The translations under genes and the position numbers were made by a program. The notes beneath the pieces are model-generated. The model saw only the letters and a program-made list of their open reading frames with translations, had not been told where the DNA came from and made no database searches. Of a stretch of 64,000 nucleotides of DNA, positions 8,676 through 17,492 are shown piece by piece. Position 1 is the stretch's first letter, and the number at the start of each line of letters is the position of its first letter. The DNA is from Aquabacter sp040049275 (GTDB lineage Bacteria > Pseudomonadota > Alphaproteobacteria > Rhizobiales > Xanthobacteraceae), in the NCBI RefSeq assembly GCF_040049275.1, contig NZ_JBDZDT010000002.1:124001-188000 (forward strand), read 5' to 3'.

Positions 8676-9866
8676 TCAGCGCCGCAGCGCCTCGACGCCG
8701 GGGAGCGCCTTGCCCTCCAGCCATTCAAGGAACGCGCCACCAGCGGTAGACACGTAGGAGAACCGCTCGGCTGCGCCGGCATGGTTCAGCGCCGCCACCG
8801 TGTCACCGCCGCCGGCCACCGAGAGCAGCTTCCCCGCCTGGGTCGCATCCGCCACCGCGCGCGCTACCGCAACGGTGGCCGCGTCGAACGGGGTGAGCTC
8901 GAACGCGCCGAACGGGCCGTTCCACACCACCGTCTTCACCTTATTCAGCTTCTCGGCCACCAGCGCCACCGTGGCGGGGCCGGCATCGAGGATCATCTCG
9001 TCCTCGGCCACCTCGGTGACCTTCACCACGCGGTGCGGGGCGTTGGCCTCGAATTTCTTCGCCACCACCACATCCACCGGCAGGACGATCTCGCAATTCA
9101 CCGACTTGGCTGTGTCGAGGATCTTCAGGGCCGTGGGGGCAAGGTCGTGCTCGCACAGCGACTTGCCCACGTTGATCCCCTGGGCGGCCAGGAAGGTGTT
9201 GGCCATGCCGCCACCGATCACCAGCACATCCACCTTGGCGGTGAGGTTGCCGAGCAGCTCCAGCTTGGTGGAGACCTTGGCGCCGCCGACCACCGCGAGC
9301 ACCGGGCGCTCGGGCGCCTCCAGCGCCTTGGTGAGCGCGTCGATCTCACCCTGCATGGAACGCCCCGCAAAGGCCGGCAGCTTGTGCGCGAGGCCCTCGG
9401 TGGAGGCGTGGGAGCGGTGGGCGGTGGAGAAGCTGTCGTTCACATAGACGTCGCCGAGCCTCGCGAGCGCACCCACGAATTCCGGCGTGTTCTTCTCTTC
9501 GCCGGCGTGGAAGCGGGTGTTCTCCAGCACCAGCACGCCGCCTTCGTCCAGTTCGGCGACGGCTTTCTCGGCTTCCGTGCCGATGCAGTCGTCCACGAAG
9601 CCGACCTTCGCGCCGAGGCGCTCGGCCACGGCGGGGACGAGGGGCGCCAAAGACTGGCTCTCGTCACGGCCCTTCGGGCGGCCGAAATGGGAGATGAGGA
9701 TGGCCCGCCCGCCCTTCTGCGTGATGGCGCGGATGGTGGGCAGGATCGCCTGGATGCGGGTGTCGTCGGTGACGCGCCCGCCTTCCATGGGGACATTGAG
9801 GTCCACACGGACCAGCACGCGCTTGCCGGCGAGGTCCGCGTCGTCGAGGGTGCGGAAAGCAGCCAT
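8676..9866 (-). CDS. pgk: Phosphoglycerate kinase
   Basis: A 396-residue enzyme of standard length that transfers phosphate between 1,3-bisphosphoglycerate and ADP in glycolysis, or the reverse in gluconeogenesis and the Calvin cycle. Diagnostic blocks are KRVLVRVDLNVPMEGG at the N-terminus, ILISHFGRPKG, the hinge region with GGAKVSTKLELL, and the nucleotide-binding VAGGGDTVAALNHAG near the C-terminus. The ATG at 9866 is preceded by GGGAG at good spacing; the 27 residues upstream overlap the gap gene and are not part of the family. It follows gap by 23 bases, so co-transcription is likely. Confidence 0.96.
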   Translation of the reverse strand: MAAFRTLDDADLAGKRVLVRVDLNVPMEGGRVTDDTRIQAILPTIRAITQKGGRAILISHFGRPKGRDESQSLAPLVPAVAERLGAKVGFVDDCIGTEAEKAVAELDEGGVLVLENTRFHAGEEKNTPEFVGALARLGDVYVNDSFSTAHRSHASTEGLAHKLPAFAGRSMQGEIDALTKALEAPERPVLAVVGGAKVSTKLELLGNLTAKVDVLVIGGGMANTFLAAQGINVGKSLCEHDLAPTALKILDTAKSVNCEIVLPVDVVVAKKFEANAPHRVVKVTEVAEDEMILDAGPATVALVAEKLNKVKTVVWNGPFGAFELTPFDAATVAVARAVADATQAGKLLSVAGGGDTVAALNHAGAAERFSYVSTAGGAFLEWLEGKALPGVEALRR

Positions 9867-9889
9867 GATGTCGGCTCCCGCTTGCCCGC

Positions 9890-10897
9890 TCAGCCCAACT
9901 TTCCGAGCGCGACCGCCGTATCCGCCATGCGGTTCGAGAAGCCCCACTCGTTATCATACCACGACATGACGCGAACCAGCGTCCCGTCCATCACCTTGGT
10001 CTGGTCCATGTGGAAGGTGGAGGAGTGGGGGTCGTGGTTGAAGTCGATGGAGACGTTGGGCTCCAGCGTGAAATTGAGGACGCCCTTCAGCTCCTGCTCG
10101 GCGGCGCGCTTGATGGCGGCGTTGATCTCCGCGACCGTGGTCGCGCGCTTCGCTACGAACTTCAGGTCGATGACCGAGACGTTCGGGGTGGGCACGCGGA
10201 TGGAGACGCCGTCCAGCTTGCCGTTCAGCTCGGGGAGCACGAGGCCCACCGCCTTGGCGGCGCCGGTGGAGGTCGGGATCATGGACAGGGCCGCCGCGCG
10301 GGCGCGGTAGAGGTCCTTGTGCACCTGGTCCAGCGAGGGCTGGTCGTTGGTGTAGGAGTGCACGGTGGTCATGAAGCCGTGCTCGATGCCCACCGCATCG
10401 TTCAGCACCTTCGCCACGGGGGCGAGGCAGTTGGTGGTGCACGAGGCGTTGGAGACCACGAGGTGGTCCTTGGTGAGCTTGTCGTGGTTCACGCCGTAGA
10501 CGATCGTGATATCCGCGCCGTCGGCAGGCGCCGAGACCAGCACGCGCTTGGCGCCGGCGGTGAGGTGCGCGGAGGCCTTTTCCTTCGAGGTGAAGATGCC
10601 GGTGCATTCCAGCGCGATGTCGACGCCGAGCTCCTTGTGGGGAAGCTGGGCGGGATCGCGCACGGCGGTCACCTTGATCTTGCCCTGGCCCACGTCGATG
10701 GTGTCGCCATCCACCTTCACCTCGGCCGGGAAGCGGCCGTGCACGCTGTCGTAGCGCAGCAGGTGGGCGTTGGTCTCCACGGGGGCGAGATCGTTGATCG
10801 CCACCACCTGGATGTCGGTGCGCCCCGATTCGATGATGGCGCGCAGCACGTTGCGCCCGATGCGACCGAATCCGTTAATGGCCACCTTCACCGTCAT
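9890..10897 (-). CDS. gap: Glyceraldehyde-3-phosphate dehydrogenase, type I
   Basis: A 335-residue NAD(P)-dependent dehydrogenase. The Rossmann fold opens with VKVAINGFGRIGRNVLRA, and the active site is SNASCTTNCLAPVAK, with the catalytic cysteine near residue 153. The C-terminal block SWYDNEWGFSNRM is typical. The start at 10897 has GGAGGA about 6 bases upstream. It lies between tkt and pgk on the same strand. The cofactor preference cannot be read with certainty. The Asp after the second beta strand (AINDL) suggests NAD is accepted. Confidence 0.96.
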   Translation of the reverse strand: MTVKVAINGFGRIGRNVLRAIIESGRTDIQVVAINDLAPVETNAHLLRYDSVHGRFPAEVKVDGDTIDVGQGKIKVTAVRDPAQLPHKELGVDIALECTGIFTSKEKASAHLTAGAKRVLVSAPADGADITIVYGVNHDKLTKDHLVVSNASCTTNCLAPVAKVLNDAVGIEHGFMTTVHSYTNDQPSLDQVHKDLYRARAAALSMIPTSTGAAKAVGLVLPELNGKLDGVSIRVPTPNVSVIDLKFVAKRATTVAEINAAIKRAAEQELKGVLNFTLEPNVSIDFNHDPHSSTFHMDQTKVMDGTLVRVMSWYDNEWGFSNRMADTAVALGKLG

Positions 10898-10992
10898 ATC
10901 ATCCTCCATTCGCCGGCCCTCAGGACCAGCCGTCCAATTTCCGACCCGTTCGGCCCGCGTTCATCATGCGGGTCTTGTTGCAACCCGTTGCG

Positions 10993-12984
10993 TCACGCCT
11001 GCCGAAGCTGGGAAAGGGCCGCTTCCGCGACCGCCTGAGGCGTAATGCCGAAATGCTTGAAAAGTTCCTTGGCCGGCGCGCTGGCGCCGAAGCCGGTCAT
11101 GCCGACGAAGGCCGCGTCCGAGCCGATGATGGCGTCCCAGCCCATGCGGATCGCCGCCTCGATGCCGACCTTGGCCGGGGCCGTGCCCACCACCTTCGCG
11201 CGTTCGGCGGGCGAACGAGCCAGGAACAGCTCGAACGACGGCACGGAGACGATGCGGGTGGGAACGCCCTGGTCTTCCAGCAACTTGCGTGCCTCGGCCG
11301 CGAGCGAGACTTCCGAGCCCGTGGCGAACAGCGACACCTGGGCCTCGCCGCTGGCGGCGATGATCTCATAGGCGCCCTCGGAGGCGCGGTTGGCGTCGTC
11401 CGCGGTGCGCAGGATGGGCAGGTTCTGGCGCGAGAGGATCAGCGCGCTCGGCCGGTCCTTGGCGTTGAGCGCGATTTCCCAGCACTCGGCGGTCTCCACC
11501 GTGTCGCAAGGACGCAGCACGAGCAGATTGGGGATGGCGCGCAGCGCCGCCAGATGCTCCACCGGCTGGTGGGTGGGGCCGTCCTCGCCGAGGCCGATGG
11601 AATCGTGTGTGAGCACATGGACCACCCGCTCGCCCATGAGGGCGGCGAGGCGGATGGCCGGGCGGGAATAGTCCGAGAACACCAGGAAGGTGCCGGAATA
11701 GGGAATGATGCCGCCATGGAGGGCGATGCCGTTCATGGCCGCGGCCATGCCGTGCTCGCGCACGCCCCAATGCACGAAGGTGCCGGAGAAGTCGTCGGGC
11801 GTGACCGCCTTCTGGCCCTTGGCGCGGGTGTTGTTGGAGCCGGTGAGGTCGGCCGAGCCGCCCAGCATTTCCGGCACCGCCAGGGTGATGGCGTCCAGCG
11901 TGATCTCGGAGGACTTGCGGGTGGCGACCGCGCCACCGTCCGCCACCGCCTTGGCCTTCACGGCCTTGACCGCTTCGGCAAGGGCCGCGGCCGGCAGGTC
12001 GCCGCGCAGGCGGCGCTCGAATTCATCGCGCTCGGCTTCCGGCAGCTTGGCGAGGCGCTCCAGCCACGCGGCGCGGGCCGGGGCGCCCTTCAGGGCGGCA
12101 TCGCTCCAGCCGGAGGCGACGTCCGCGGGGATCTGGAACGCGGCGGCATCCCAGTTCAGCGCCTTGCGGGTGGCCTCGATCTCCGCGGCGCCGAGGGGCG
12201 AGCCATGCACCTTCTCGCTGCCGGCCTTGGCGGGAGAGCCGAAGCCGATGGTGGTGCGGCAGGCGATCAGGCTCGGCGTGCCGGTCTTCTGCGCCGCTTC
12301 CAGCGCCGAAAGGATGGCGGCGGGATCGTGCCCATCGATGCGCGTCACGTCCCAGCCGGACGCCTGAAAGCGCGCGAGCTGGTCGGTGGAGCCGGAGAGC
12401 GAGGTGGCGCCGTCGATGGAGATCTTGTTGTCGTCCCACATGACGATCAGCTTGGAGAGCTTCATGTGCCCGGCCAGATCGATGGCCTCCTGGCTGATGC
12501 CCTCCATGAGATCGCCGTCGGAGGCGAGCACATAGGTATAATGGTCCACCACATCGGCGCCGAACTTCGCGGCCATCAAGCGCTCGCCCATGGCGAAGCC
12601 CACGGCCGTGGAAATGCCCTGCCCGAGGGGGCCGGTGGTGGTCTCGACGCCGGTGGTGACGAAATTCTCAGGATGGCCCGGGGTCAGCGAGCCGAGCTGC
12701 CGGAAGCGCTTCAGCTCCTCGATGGTCACGCTCTCGTAGCCGAGCAGGTGCAGCAGCGAATAAACCAGCATGGAGCCGTGGCCGGCGGAGAGGACGAAGC
12801 GATCCCGGTCCGGCCACTTGGGGTCCGCCGGATCGAACTTCATCACCTTCGAGAACAGCACGGTGGCGATGTCCGCCGCACCCATGGGCAATCCGGGATG
12901 GCCCGAATTCGCGGCTTCCACGGCATCCATGGCAAGGAACCGGATGGCATTGGCCATGCGGTCATGAAGGGTGCGGCTCAGCAT
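10993..12984 (-). CDS. tkt: Transketolase
   Basis: A 663-residue thiamine-diphosphate enzyme that moves two-carbon units between sugar phosphates in the pentose-phosphate pathway and Calvin cycle. Visible blocks are AANSGHPGLPMGAADIA, the ThDP/metal motif GDGDLMEGISQEA about residue 155, and the pyrimidine-domain block DSIGLGEDGPTHQPVEHL. Length equals the family norm. It is the first gene of the run tkt-gap-pgk-fba. The gap to gap is about 95 bases, so an extra promoter before gap is possible. In related autotrophs this order appears in cbb operons, but no RuBisCO or phosphoribulokinase gene is in view. Confidence 0.96.
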   Translation of the reverse strand: MLSRTLHDRMANAIRFLAMDAVEAANSGHPGLPMGAADIATVLFSKVMKFDPADPKWPDRDRFVLSAGHGSMLVYSLLHLLGYESVTIEELKRFRQLGSLTPGHPENFVTTGVETTTGPLGQGISTAVGFAMGERLMAAKFGADVVDHYTYVLASDGDLMEGISQEAIDLAGHMKLSKLIVMWDDNKISIDGATSLSGSTDQLARFQASGWDVTRIDGHDPAAILSALEAAQKTGTPSLIACRTTIGFGSPAKAGSEKVHGSPLGAAEIEATRKALNWDAAAFQIPADVASGWSDAALKGAPARAAWLERLAKLPEAERDEFERRLRGDLPAAALAEAVKAVKAKAVADGGAVATRKSSEITLDAITLAVPEMLGGSADLTGSNNTRAKGQKAVTPDDFSGTFVHWGVREHGMAAAMNGIALHGGIIPYSGTFLVFSDYSRPAIRLAALMGERVVHVLTHDSIGLGEDGPTHQPVEHLAALRAIPNLLVLRPCDTVETAECWEIALNAKDRPSALILSRQNLPILRTADDANRASEGAYEIIAASGEAQVSLFATGSEVSLAAEARKLLEDQGVPTRIVSVPSFELFLARSPAERAKVVGTAPAKVGIEAAIRMGWDAIIGSDAAFVGMTGFGASAPAKELFKHFGITPQAVAEAALSQLRQA

Positions 12985-13165
12985 GCGGGGCGTATCTCCG
13001 GCGCGGGGGGCGCCTCATTCCAATCCAGGCGGGACAGGGTTCGTGCCTGCCCCGGCGGCGGCAGTGATAGCAGCGCCGCTTCGGGTGTCAAACGCAGCGG
13101 TGGCGGAACGTCAAGTCCGCCAGGGGATTCAACACCGCGCCGCATCGTCGCGCTGTGCTGTCGTT

Positions 13166-13681
13166 TCAGCGATCTGGCGCCGAAAGAAGCTTCCGCAGGG
13201 TATCCCGGCTCCCACCCCAGAGCACGTCTGCTATGCGCCAGCCGGCGGGCGTGCGCACGACTTTATAGGTGACGGTCTTCTTCTCGTCGAAATTCTGGAA
13301 CTGGGCGCTCACCTGCGCCTCCTTCGAGGAGACGGTCTTGGTGGCGTAATCCACGGACGTGATCTCGAAATCCTGCCCGTCCACGAACGGGTCGAAGTCG
13401 AGCCGGGCCTCATCGCGCTTGCCGTCCGCCACCAGCAGCTTGGCGAGTGCGGGGTCGAAATAATCCTTGGCGACCGAGGGGTCGGTATAGTCGAAGGCCA
13501 CCGCGGTATCAGGCCGGGTATCGAGATAATGCTGGTAGAGCGCGCGGACGACGGCGTCGGGGGCGGGGGCAGGCGGTTTGGCGCTTTGCGCTGCGGCCGG
13601 AACGGTCGCCAGCGCACCCACGCAGCAGGCGGCAATGAGCAGGCGCAACGCCCGCAAGAGTGAGAAAGAACCCGTCATCAT
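13166..13681 (-). CDS. Secreted DUF3828-type protein
   Basis: A 171-residue protein with a clear signal peptide (LLRALRLLIAACCVGALATVPAAAQ) and a compact mature domain of about 135 residues. The pattern VVRALYQHYL near the start and TYKVVRTPAGWRIADVLWGG with a closing LRKLLS fits DUF3828, a domain related to the NTF2/cystatin-like fold. No catalytic residues can be proposed. It stands alone between tkt and the zapA region, with its own start 50 bases before a stretch that also drives the opposite strand. The function is unknown. Confidence 0.65.
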   Translation of the reverse strand: MMTGSFSLLRALRLLIAACCVGALATVPAAAQSAKPPAPAPDAVVRALYQHYLDTRPDTAVAFDYTDPSVAKDYFDPALAKLLVADGKRDEARLDFDPFVDGQDFEITSVDYATKTVSSKEAQVSAQFQNFDEKKTVTYKVVRTPAGWRIADVLWGGSRDTLRKLLSAPDR

Positions 13682-13837
13682 CGTGCCTGCGCGCCTCGTT
13701 TCCTCATCCCGCCCCGGCTTTTGAAGCAGGGTTCGGCGCCATGGTGACGCCAGAGCTTGTCTCAGCCACGTCTTAATTGCGTTGACAAGTGGGAAGTTGG
13801 TGGTGGCTTCGGCCTCGACTCAGCTACACTTCCCAGC

Positions 13838-14140
13838 ATGTATGCCGTGAAGCAACGCCCTTTGGAACTCAGCCCCATCGAGCTCGCCGCCCAGCGGCTC
13901 AACGCTGCGCTTGACGCACTCTCGTCGGCGGTCGACCGCCGCCGGGAAATGGACCGCCAGCACGAGGCGTTGCTGGCGCAACTCCACGCCATGGGAAATG
14001 ACCGCGCGCGGCTCGCCCAGGAGCTGGATGCCGCCTGCGCCCGCGTCATGGAACTGGGCGATGTGGGGCAGGAAGTGACTCGGCGCCTGGATGTGGCCAT
14101 GGGCACCATTCGCGACGTGCTCGCGACCCACGGCGGATGA
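13838..14140 (+). CDS. DUF4164-like coiled-coil protein upstream of zapA
   Basis: A 100-residue, highly charged protein that is almost entirely heptad-repeat coiled coil. Proteins of this type (DUF4164) commonly precede zapA in Rhizobiales. The ATG at 13838 is favoured because MYAVKQRPLELSP starts the conserved part. An upstream ATG at 13757 in the same frame would add 27 unremarkable residues, and a TTGACA -35-like box sits at 13782 inside that extension. It is 31 bases before zapA, so the two are probably co-expressed. A role in division is inferred from position only. Confidence 0.6.
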   Translation: MYAVKQRPLELSPIELAAQRLNAALDALSSAVDRRREMDRQHEALLAQLHAMGNDRARLAQELDAACARVMELGDVGQEVTRRLDVAMGTIRDVLATHGG

Positions 14141-14171
14141 ACATGGCCCATAACTTGGCCCAGGTGAAATA

Positions 14172-14555
14172 ATGGCCCAGGTGAGCGTCACCATTTCCGG
14201 CCGTCAGTACAGGATGGCCTGTGACGAGGGGCAGGAGGAGCATCTGATGCGCCTCGCCCGCGAGGTGGACGCCCGCATCGGCCAGCTGCGAACCGCCTTC
14301 GGCGAGATCGGCGATCAGCGCCTCACCGTCATGGCCGCCGTGACCATCTCCGACGAGTTGCACGAGGCGCGCATGCGCATCAAGGCCCTAGAGAGCGATC
14401 TCGACGGCCAGCGCGACGCCCGCGCATCGGCCTTGGCGCGCATCGAGGCGAGCGAGGAGGCGGTGGCCCGCACCATCGACGAGGCCGCCGAGCGCCTGGA
14501 GCGCCTTGCCCACGACATCGCCCCGCCCGCCGCGCGGGTGGTGGGCATGGGGTGA
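14172..14555 (+). CDS. zapA: Cell division protein ZapA
   Basis: A 127-residue protein with the ZapA fold: N-terminal globular part beginning AQVSVTISGRQYRMACDEGQEEHL, then REVDARIGQLR and a long helix running to the C-terminus. ZapA binds FtsZ and stabilises the division ring. The linkage of DUF4164, zapA, 6S RNA and the 5-formyl-THF cyclo-ligase gene is widely conserved in proteobacteria and supports the call. Confidence 0.9.
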   Translation: MAQVSVTISGRQYRMACDEGQEEHLMRLAREVDARIGQLRTAFGEIGDQRLTVMAAVTISDELHEARMRIKALESDLDGQRDARASALARIEASEEAVARTIDEAAERLERLAHDIAPPAARVVGMG

Positions 14556-14598
14556 TTTGGGGACGGCTCACCTTCCCACTGGCGCATCCGCCCATGAC

Positions 14599-14740
14599 CT
14601 CCTACATTAGCTCTCAAGCGGGGCTGCGGGGCTCGTTAGGAGACATTTCCCCGGGGCCTTATCGATCCTTAAGGGAGCTGTACCTGACCTTGCCCGTGGG
14701 CTTGGACATACGGCGCCCACCTACGCTGTAGGTTTCCCGG
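14599..14740 (+). ncRNA. ssrS: 6S RNA
   Basis: The 258-base gap between zapA and the 5-formyl-THF cyclo-ligase gene is the conserved site of 6S RNA, which binds sigma-70 RNA polymerase holoenzyme in stationary phase. The sequence can form a long rod: CCTACA at 14601-14606 pairs with TGTAGG at 14727-14732 as a closing stem, with GC-rich arms and an open central region between. A C/T-rich stretch follows, which may form part of the 3' end. The ends are approximate, and the identification rests on gene context plus foldability. Confidence 0.8.
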
Positions 14741-14813
14741 GATCGACCTCCGACGGCTTTTGCGGCTCCGCTCCCACCTTTTTCTTGGCCGGCTATCTAT
14801 CCGGCACTATCCC

Positions 14814-15407
14814 ATGACCCTTCCCTCCAGCGACGTGCAGGAAAAAGCCCGCCTGCGGGGCGAGGCTCTTGCCCGCCGCGCCGCCATGGGCACCGCGGCA
14901 CGCGTGGCGGCGTCCGCTGCGGCGGCCCAGCATGCGCCGGTTCTGCTGGAAAACGTGTCGGGGCGTGTGGTCTCACTGTTCGCACCGTTCCGGGACGAGA
15001 TCGACACCGCCCCGCTGGCTGCCCTGCTCTGGGATGCCGGCGCGCAGGTGGCGCTGCCGGTGGTCATTGCCCGCGACCTGCCTCTTTTGTTCCGCATCTG
15101 GCGGCCGGGCGACGTGCTGGAGCCCGTCGGCGCCTACCGCATCCCGACGCCGCTCCCGTCTTCCCCCCAGCTTGTCCCTCAGGATTTGATCGTGCCGCTC
15201 GCGGCCTTTGACCGGCGCGGCTATCGCATCGGCTACGGGGCAGGGCATTATGATCGTACCCTTGCGCTCCTGCGTGCGCAGGTGCCGGTGCGGGCCTTCG
15301 GCTATGCCTTCGCCTGCCAGGAAGTGGACGAAGTGCCCGTCGAGCCCCATGACGAGAGGGTGGATGGGATGATAACGGAGGCCGGGGCCTTTTCCTGCGG
15401 CGGCTAG
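14814..15407 (+). CDS. fau: 5-formyltetrahydrofolate cyclo-ligase
   Basis: A 197-residue member of the FTHF cyclo-ligase family (YgfA), which converts 5-formyl-THF to 5,10-methenyl-THF with ATP in the cytosol. The N-terminal VQEKARLRGEALARRAAM and the C-terminal ATP-binding block LIVPLAAFDRRGYRIGYGAGHYDRTL are both present. The ATG at 14814 is chosen over a TTG at 14760, which would run back toward the 6S RNA 3' end. Location after 6S RNA is conserved, as in E. coli. Two bases separate its stop from the next gene, so they are co-transcribed. Confidence 0.9.
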   Translation: MTLPSSDVQEKARLRGEALARRAAMGTAARVAASAAAAQHAPVLLENVSGRVVSLFAPFRDEIDTAPLAALLWDAGAQVALPVVIARDLPLLFRIWRPGDVLEPVGAYRIPTPLPSSPQLVPQDLIVPLAAFDRRGYRIGYGAGHYDRTLALLRAQVPVRAFGYAFACQEVDEVPVEPHDERVDGMITEAGAFSCGG

Positions 15408-15409
15408 AC

Positions 15410-16234
15410 ATGCGTATTTTATTTCTCGGAGACGTGGTTGGCCGGTCCGGCCGGGAAGCGGTGGCTGCACACCTGCCCGGCCTCATCACGCGCTGGCAGC
15501 TCGACCTCGTCGTGGTCAATGGCGAGAACGCCGCCGGAGGTTTTGGCATCACCGAGACCATCTATGACGAGTTCATCGCCGCCGGCGCCGATGCGGTGAC
15601 CCTCGGCAATCACGCTTTCGACCAGCGCGAGGCCCTCGTCTTCATCGAACGCGCCGACCGGCTGGTGCGTCCGGCGAATTATCCGCCCGGCACCCCGGGA
15701 CGCGGGACCGCCTTGGTGGAGGCCAAGAACGGGGCGCGGGTGCTGGTGACCAACATCATGGGCCGCACCTTCATGGACCCGCTGGACGATCCCTTCGCGG
15801 CCCTGGACAAGACCCTCGACGGGGTGGAGATGGGCGCCCACATGGATGCCGTCATCATCGACTTCCACGCCGAGACCACCAGCGAGAAGCAGGCCTTCGG
15901 CCATTATTGCGATGGCCGGGCAACCCTTGTGGTGGGCACCCACACCCATGTGCCCACCGCCGACCACCGCATTCTTTCCGGCGGCACCGCCTTCATGACC
16001 GATGTGGGCATGTGCGGCTGCTATGACGGCGTGATCGGCATGGACAAGGACGAGCCCCTGCGACGCTTCACCCGCAAGATCGGCTCCGGGCGGTTCGAGC
16101 CGGCAGCGGGGCCGGCGACGCTTTCGGGCCTTGCGGTGGAGAGCTGCGACAAGACCGGGCACGCCCTGAAGGTCGCCCCCGTGCGCCTCGGCGGCTCGCT
16201 GGCGGAGGCGCGGCCGGATTTTTGGGACGCTTAG
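15410..16234 (+). CDS. YmdB-family metallophosphoesterase
   Basis: A 274-residue protein of the TIGR00282/YmdB family of dimetal phosphodiesterases. The metal ligands are visible as FLGDVVGR, VVNGENAAGGFG, LGNHAFDQ and GTHTHVPTADHRIL. Characterised relatives hydrolyse 2',3'-cyclic nucleotides and affect sporulation and biofilm in Bacillus. The alphaproteobacterial role is unclear. It begins immediately after the cyclo-ligase stop, and a 121-base gap then precedes yebC. Confidence 0.88.
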   Translation: MRILFLGDVVGRSGREAVAAHLPGLITRWQLDLVVVNGENAAGGFGITETIYDEFIAAGADAVTLGNHAFDQREALVFIERADRLVRPANYPPGTPGRGTALVEAKNGARVLVTNIMGRTFMDPLDDPFAALDKTLDGVEMGAHMDAVIIDFHAETTSEKQAFGHYCDGRATLVVGTHTHVPTADHRILSGGTAFMTDVGMCGCYDGVIGMDKDEPLRRFTRKIGSGRFEPAAGPATLSGLAVESCDKTGHALKVAPVRLGGSLAEARPDFWDA

Positions 16235-16355
16235 CCGCCCTTTCTTGCCCTCGGGCGGTTTGCCGACCTATAAGGCCGCATCAGAACACCAATCACTGGT
16301 CCGGGCGGCGCCGCACCTGCGGCGCGCGGGGCCAGGCAAGAAACTGGAGGCGTCC

Positions 16356-17102
16356 ATGGCCGGACATTCACAATTCAAGAACATCATGCACCGCAAGGGA
16401 CGGCAGGACGCCATGCGCTCCAAGCTGTTCTCCAAGCTGGCGCGCGAAATCACCGTCTCCGCCAAGATGGGCCTGCCCGATCCCAACATGAATGCCCGCC
16501 TGCGCGCCGCGATCCTCGCCGCCCGTGCGGAAAACATGCCCAAGGACAATATCGAGCGCGCGATCAAGAAGGCGTCGGGGGCGGACGGCGAGAATTACGA
16601 CGAGATCCGCTATGAGGGCTACGGGCCCGGCGGCGTCGCCGTGATTGTCGAGGCGCTCACCGACAACCGCAACCGCACGGCGGGCGAGGTGCGCTCCTAC
16701 TTCACCAAGTCCGGCGGCAATCTTGCGGAAACCGGCGCCGTCTCCTTCATGTTCGACCGGGTCGGCGTGATCGAGTTCGATGTCAAGAAGGCCGATGCTG
16801 ACGCCATGATGGAAGCTGCCATCGAGGCCGGCGCGGACGATGTCTCCTCCGACGAAGACGGCCACGAGGTGGTGTGCCCCGGCGACGCGCTCGCCGAGGT
16901 GCAGCGCCAGCTGGAAGCGAAGTTCGGCGAGCCCCGCAAGGCCGGCCTCGTCTGGCGGCCCCAGAACACCATCGCGGTGGACGACGAGACCGCCGAGAAG
17001 CTGATCCGCCTCATCGAGACGCTGGAAGACAATGACGACGTGCAGAACGTCACGGCTAATTTCGAGCTGTCCGAGGCCATGGTTGCCAAGATGAGTGCGT
17101 GA
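16356..17102 (+). CDS. yebC: YebC/PmpR-family transcription/translation regulator
   Basis: A 248-residue protein of the standard YebC length. The N-terminus AGHSQFKNIMHRKGRQDA is diagnostic, followed by the blocks GLPDPNMNARLRAAILAAR and YEGYGPGGVAVIVEALTDN. YebC proteins act as DNA-binding regulators and, as recently described for some members, help ribosomes on difficult peptide motifs. The start is fixed by CTGGAGG 6 bases before the ATG. In many bacteria yebC precedes ruvC-ruvA-ruvB; that cluster does not follow here. Confidence 0.93.
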   Translation: MAGHSQFKNIMHRKGRQDAMRSKLFSKLAREITVSAKMGLPDPNMNARLRAAILAARAENMPKDNIERAIKKASGADGENYDEIRYEGYGPGGVAVIVEALTDNRNRTAGEVRSYFTKSGGNLAETGAVSFMFDRVGVIEFDVKKADADAMMEAAIEAGADDVSSDEDGHEVVCPGDALAEVQRQLEAKFGEPRKAGLVWRPQNTIAVDDETAEKLIRLIETLEDNDDVQNVTANFELSEAMVAKMSA

Positions 17103-17118
17103 GGCTTTTGAAAGCGGC

Positions 17119-17145
17119 GTCATCCCCGGACTTGATCCGGGGATC
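17119..17145. repeat. Family B palindromic repeat, single arm B2
   Basis: A single arm GTCATCCCCGGACTTGATCC plus GGGGATC. It is a hairpin on its own (ATCCCCGGA / TCCGGGGAT), 16 bases after the yebC stop, and may act as a 3' stabiliser or weak terminator for yebC mRNA. Confidence 0.75.
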
Positions 17146-17165
17146 TTTGGCCGTCCCTAGCTGCC

Positions 17166-17217
17166 TTGATTGCCTTATTTTTAGTGCTACATTAATTTCC
17201 GCAGATTATGTTCTGCG
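17166..17217 (+). promoter_or_regulatory. Predicted brnTA promoter and operator
   Basis: TTGATT (17166-17171) and TACATT (17188-17193) are separated by 16 bases, and TG precedes the -10 box by one base (extended -10). Just downstream is a perfect dyad, CGCAGA-N6-TCTGCG (17200-17217), which covers the expected start of transcription. BrnA antitoxins are known to repress their own operon, so this dyad is a plausible BrnA operator. The match is by eye. Confidence 0.55.
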
Positions 17218-17220
17218 CAC

Positions 17221-17492
17221 ATGAAGATCACCTGCGATCCTGCCAAGCGCGACTGGACCCTGGAGCATCGCGGCATCGACTTCATGGACGCGGCCGAGGT
17301 GTTGCGGGTGTCACGCTGACGCTTGAGGACGATCGCCGGGACTACGGAGAGAGCCGCTACCAGACCTATGGGCTGCTGGCGGGCCGCGTCGTCATGGTGG
17401 TCTGGACGCCCCGGGACGCGGCGCGGCACATCATATCGATGAGGCATTGCCATGAACGCGAGGCACGCAAAGTCCGATCCTACCTCGATTGA
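17221..17492 (+). pseudogene. brnT: BrnT ribonuclease toxin, frameshifted
   Basis: Reading from ATG 17221 gives MKITCDPAKRDWTLEHRGID and then FMDAAEV, the BrnT N-terminus. The frame then ends at TGA 17317. A second frame continues from about 17304 with LTLEDDRRDYGESRYQTYG, then GRVVMVVWTPRD and HIISMRHCHEREARKV, the rest of a BrnT toxin, up to 17492. Adding one base in the TT at 17302-17303 would restore FAGVTLTLEDD and a protein of about 90 residues. BrnT is an RNase that arrests translation. The toxin is therefore either inactivated by a one-base deletion or carries a sequencing error. Confidence 0.8.

Noticed and set aside
10993..12984. The tkt-gap-pgk-fba run as a full Calvin-cycle (cbb) operon
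   Set aside because: No RuBisCO, phosphoribulokinase or CbbR gene is in the window; the LysR at the left edge is truncated and not next to it, so only a carbon-metabolism group is claimed.
13782..13830. TTGACA with TACACT as a promoter for the DUF4164-zapA genes
   Set aside because: The spacing between the boxes is 37 bases, far too long for a sigma-70 promoter; only the TTGACA box is mentioned as weak evidence for the start choice.
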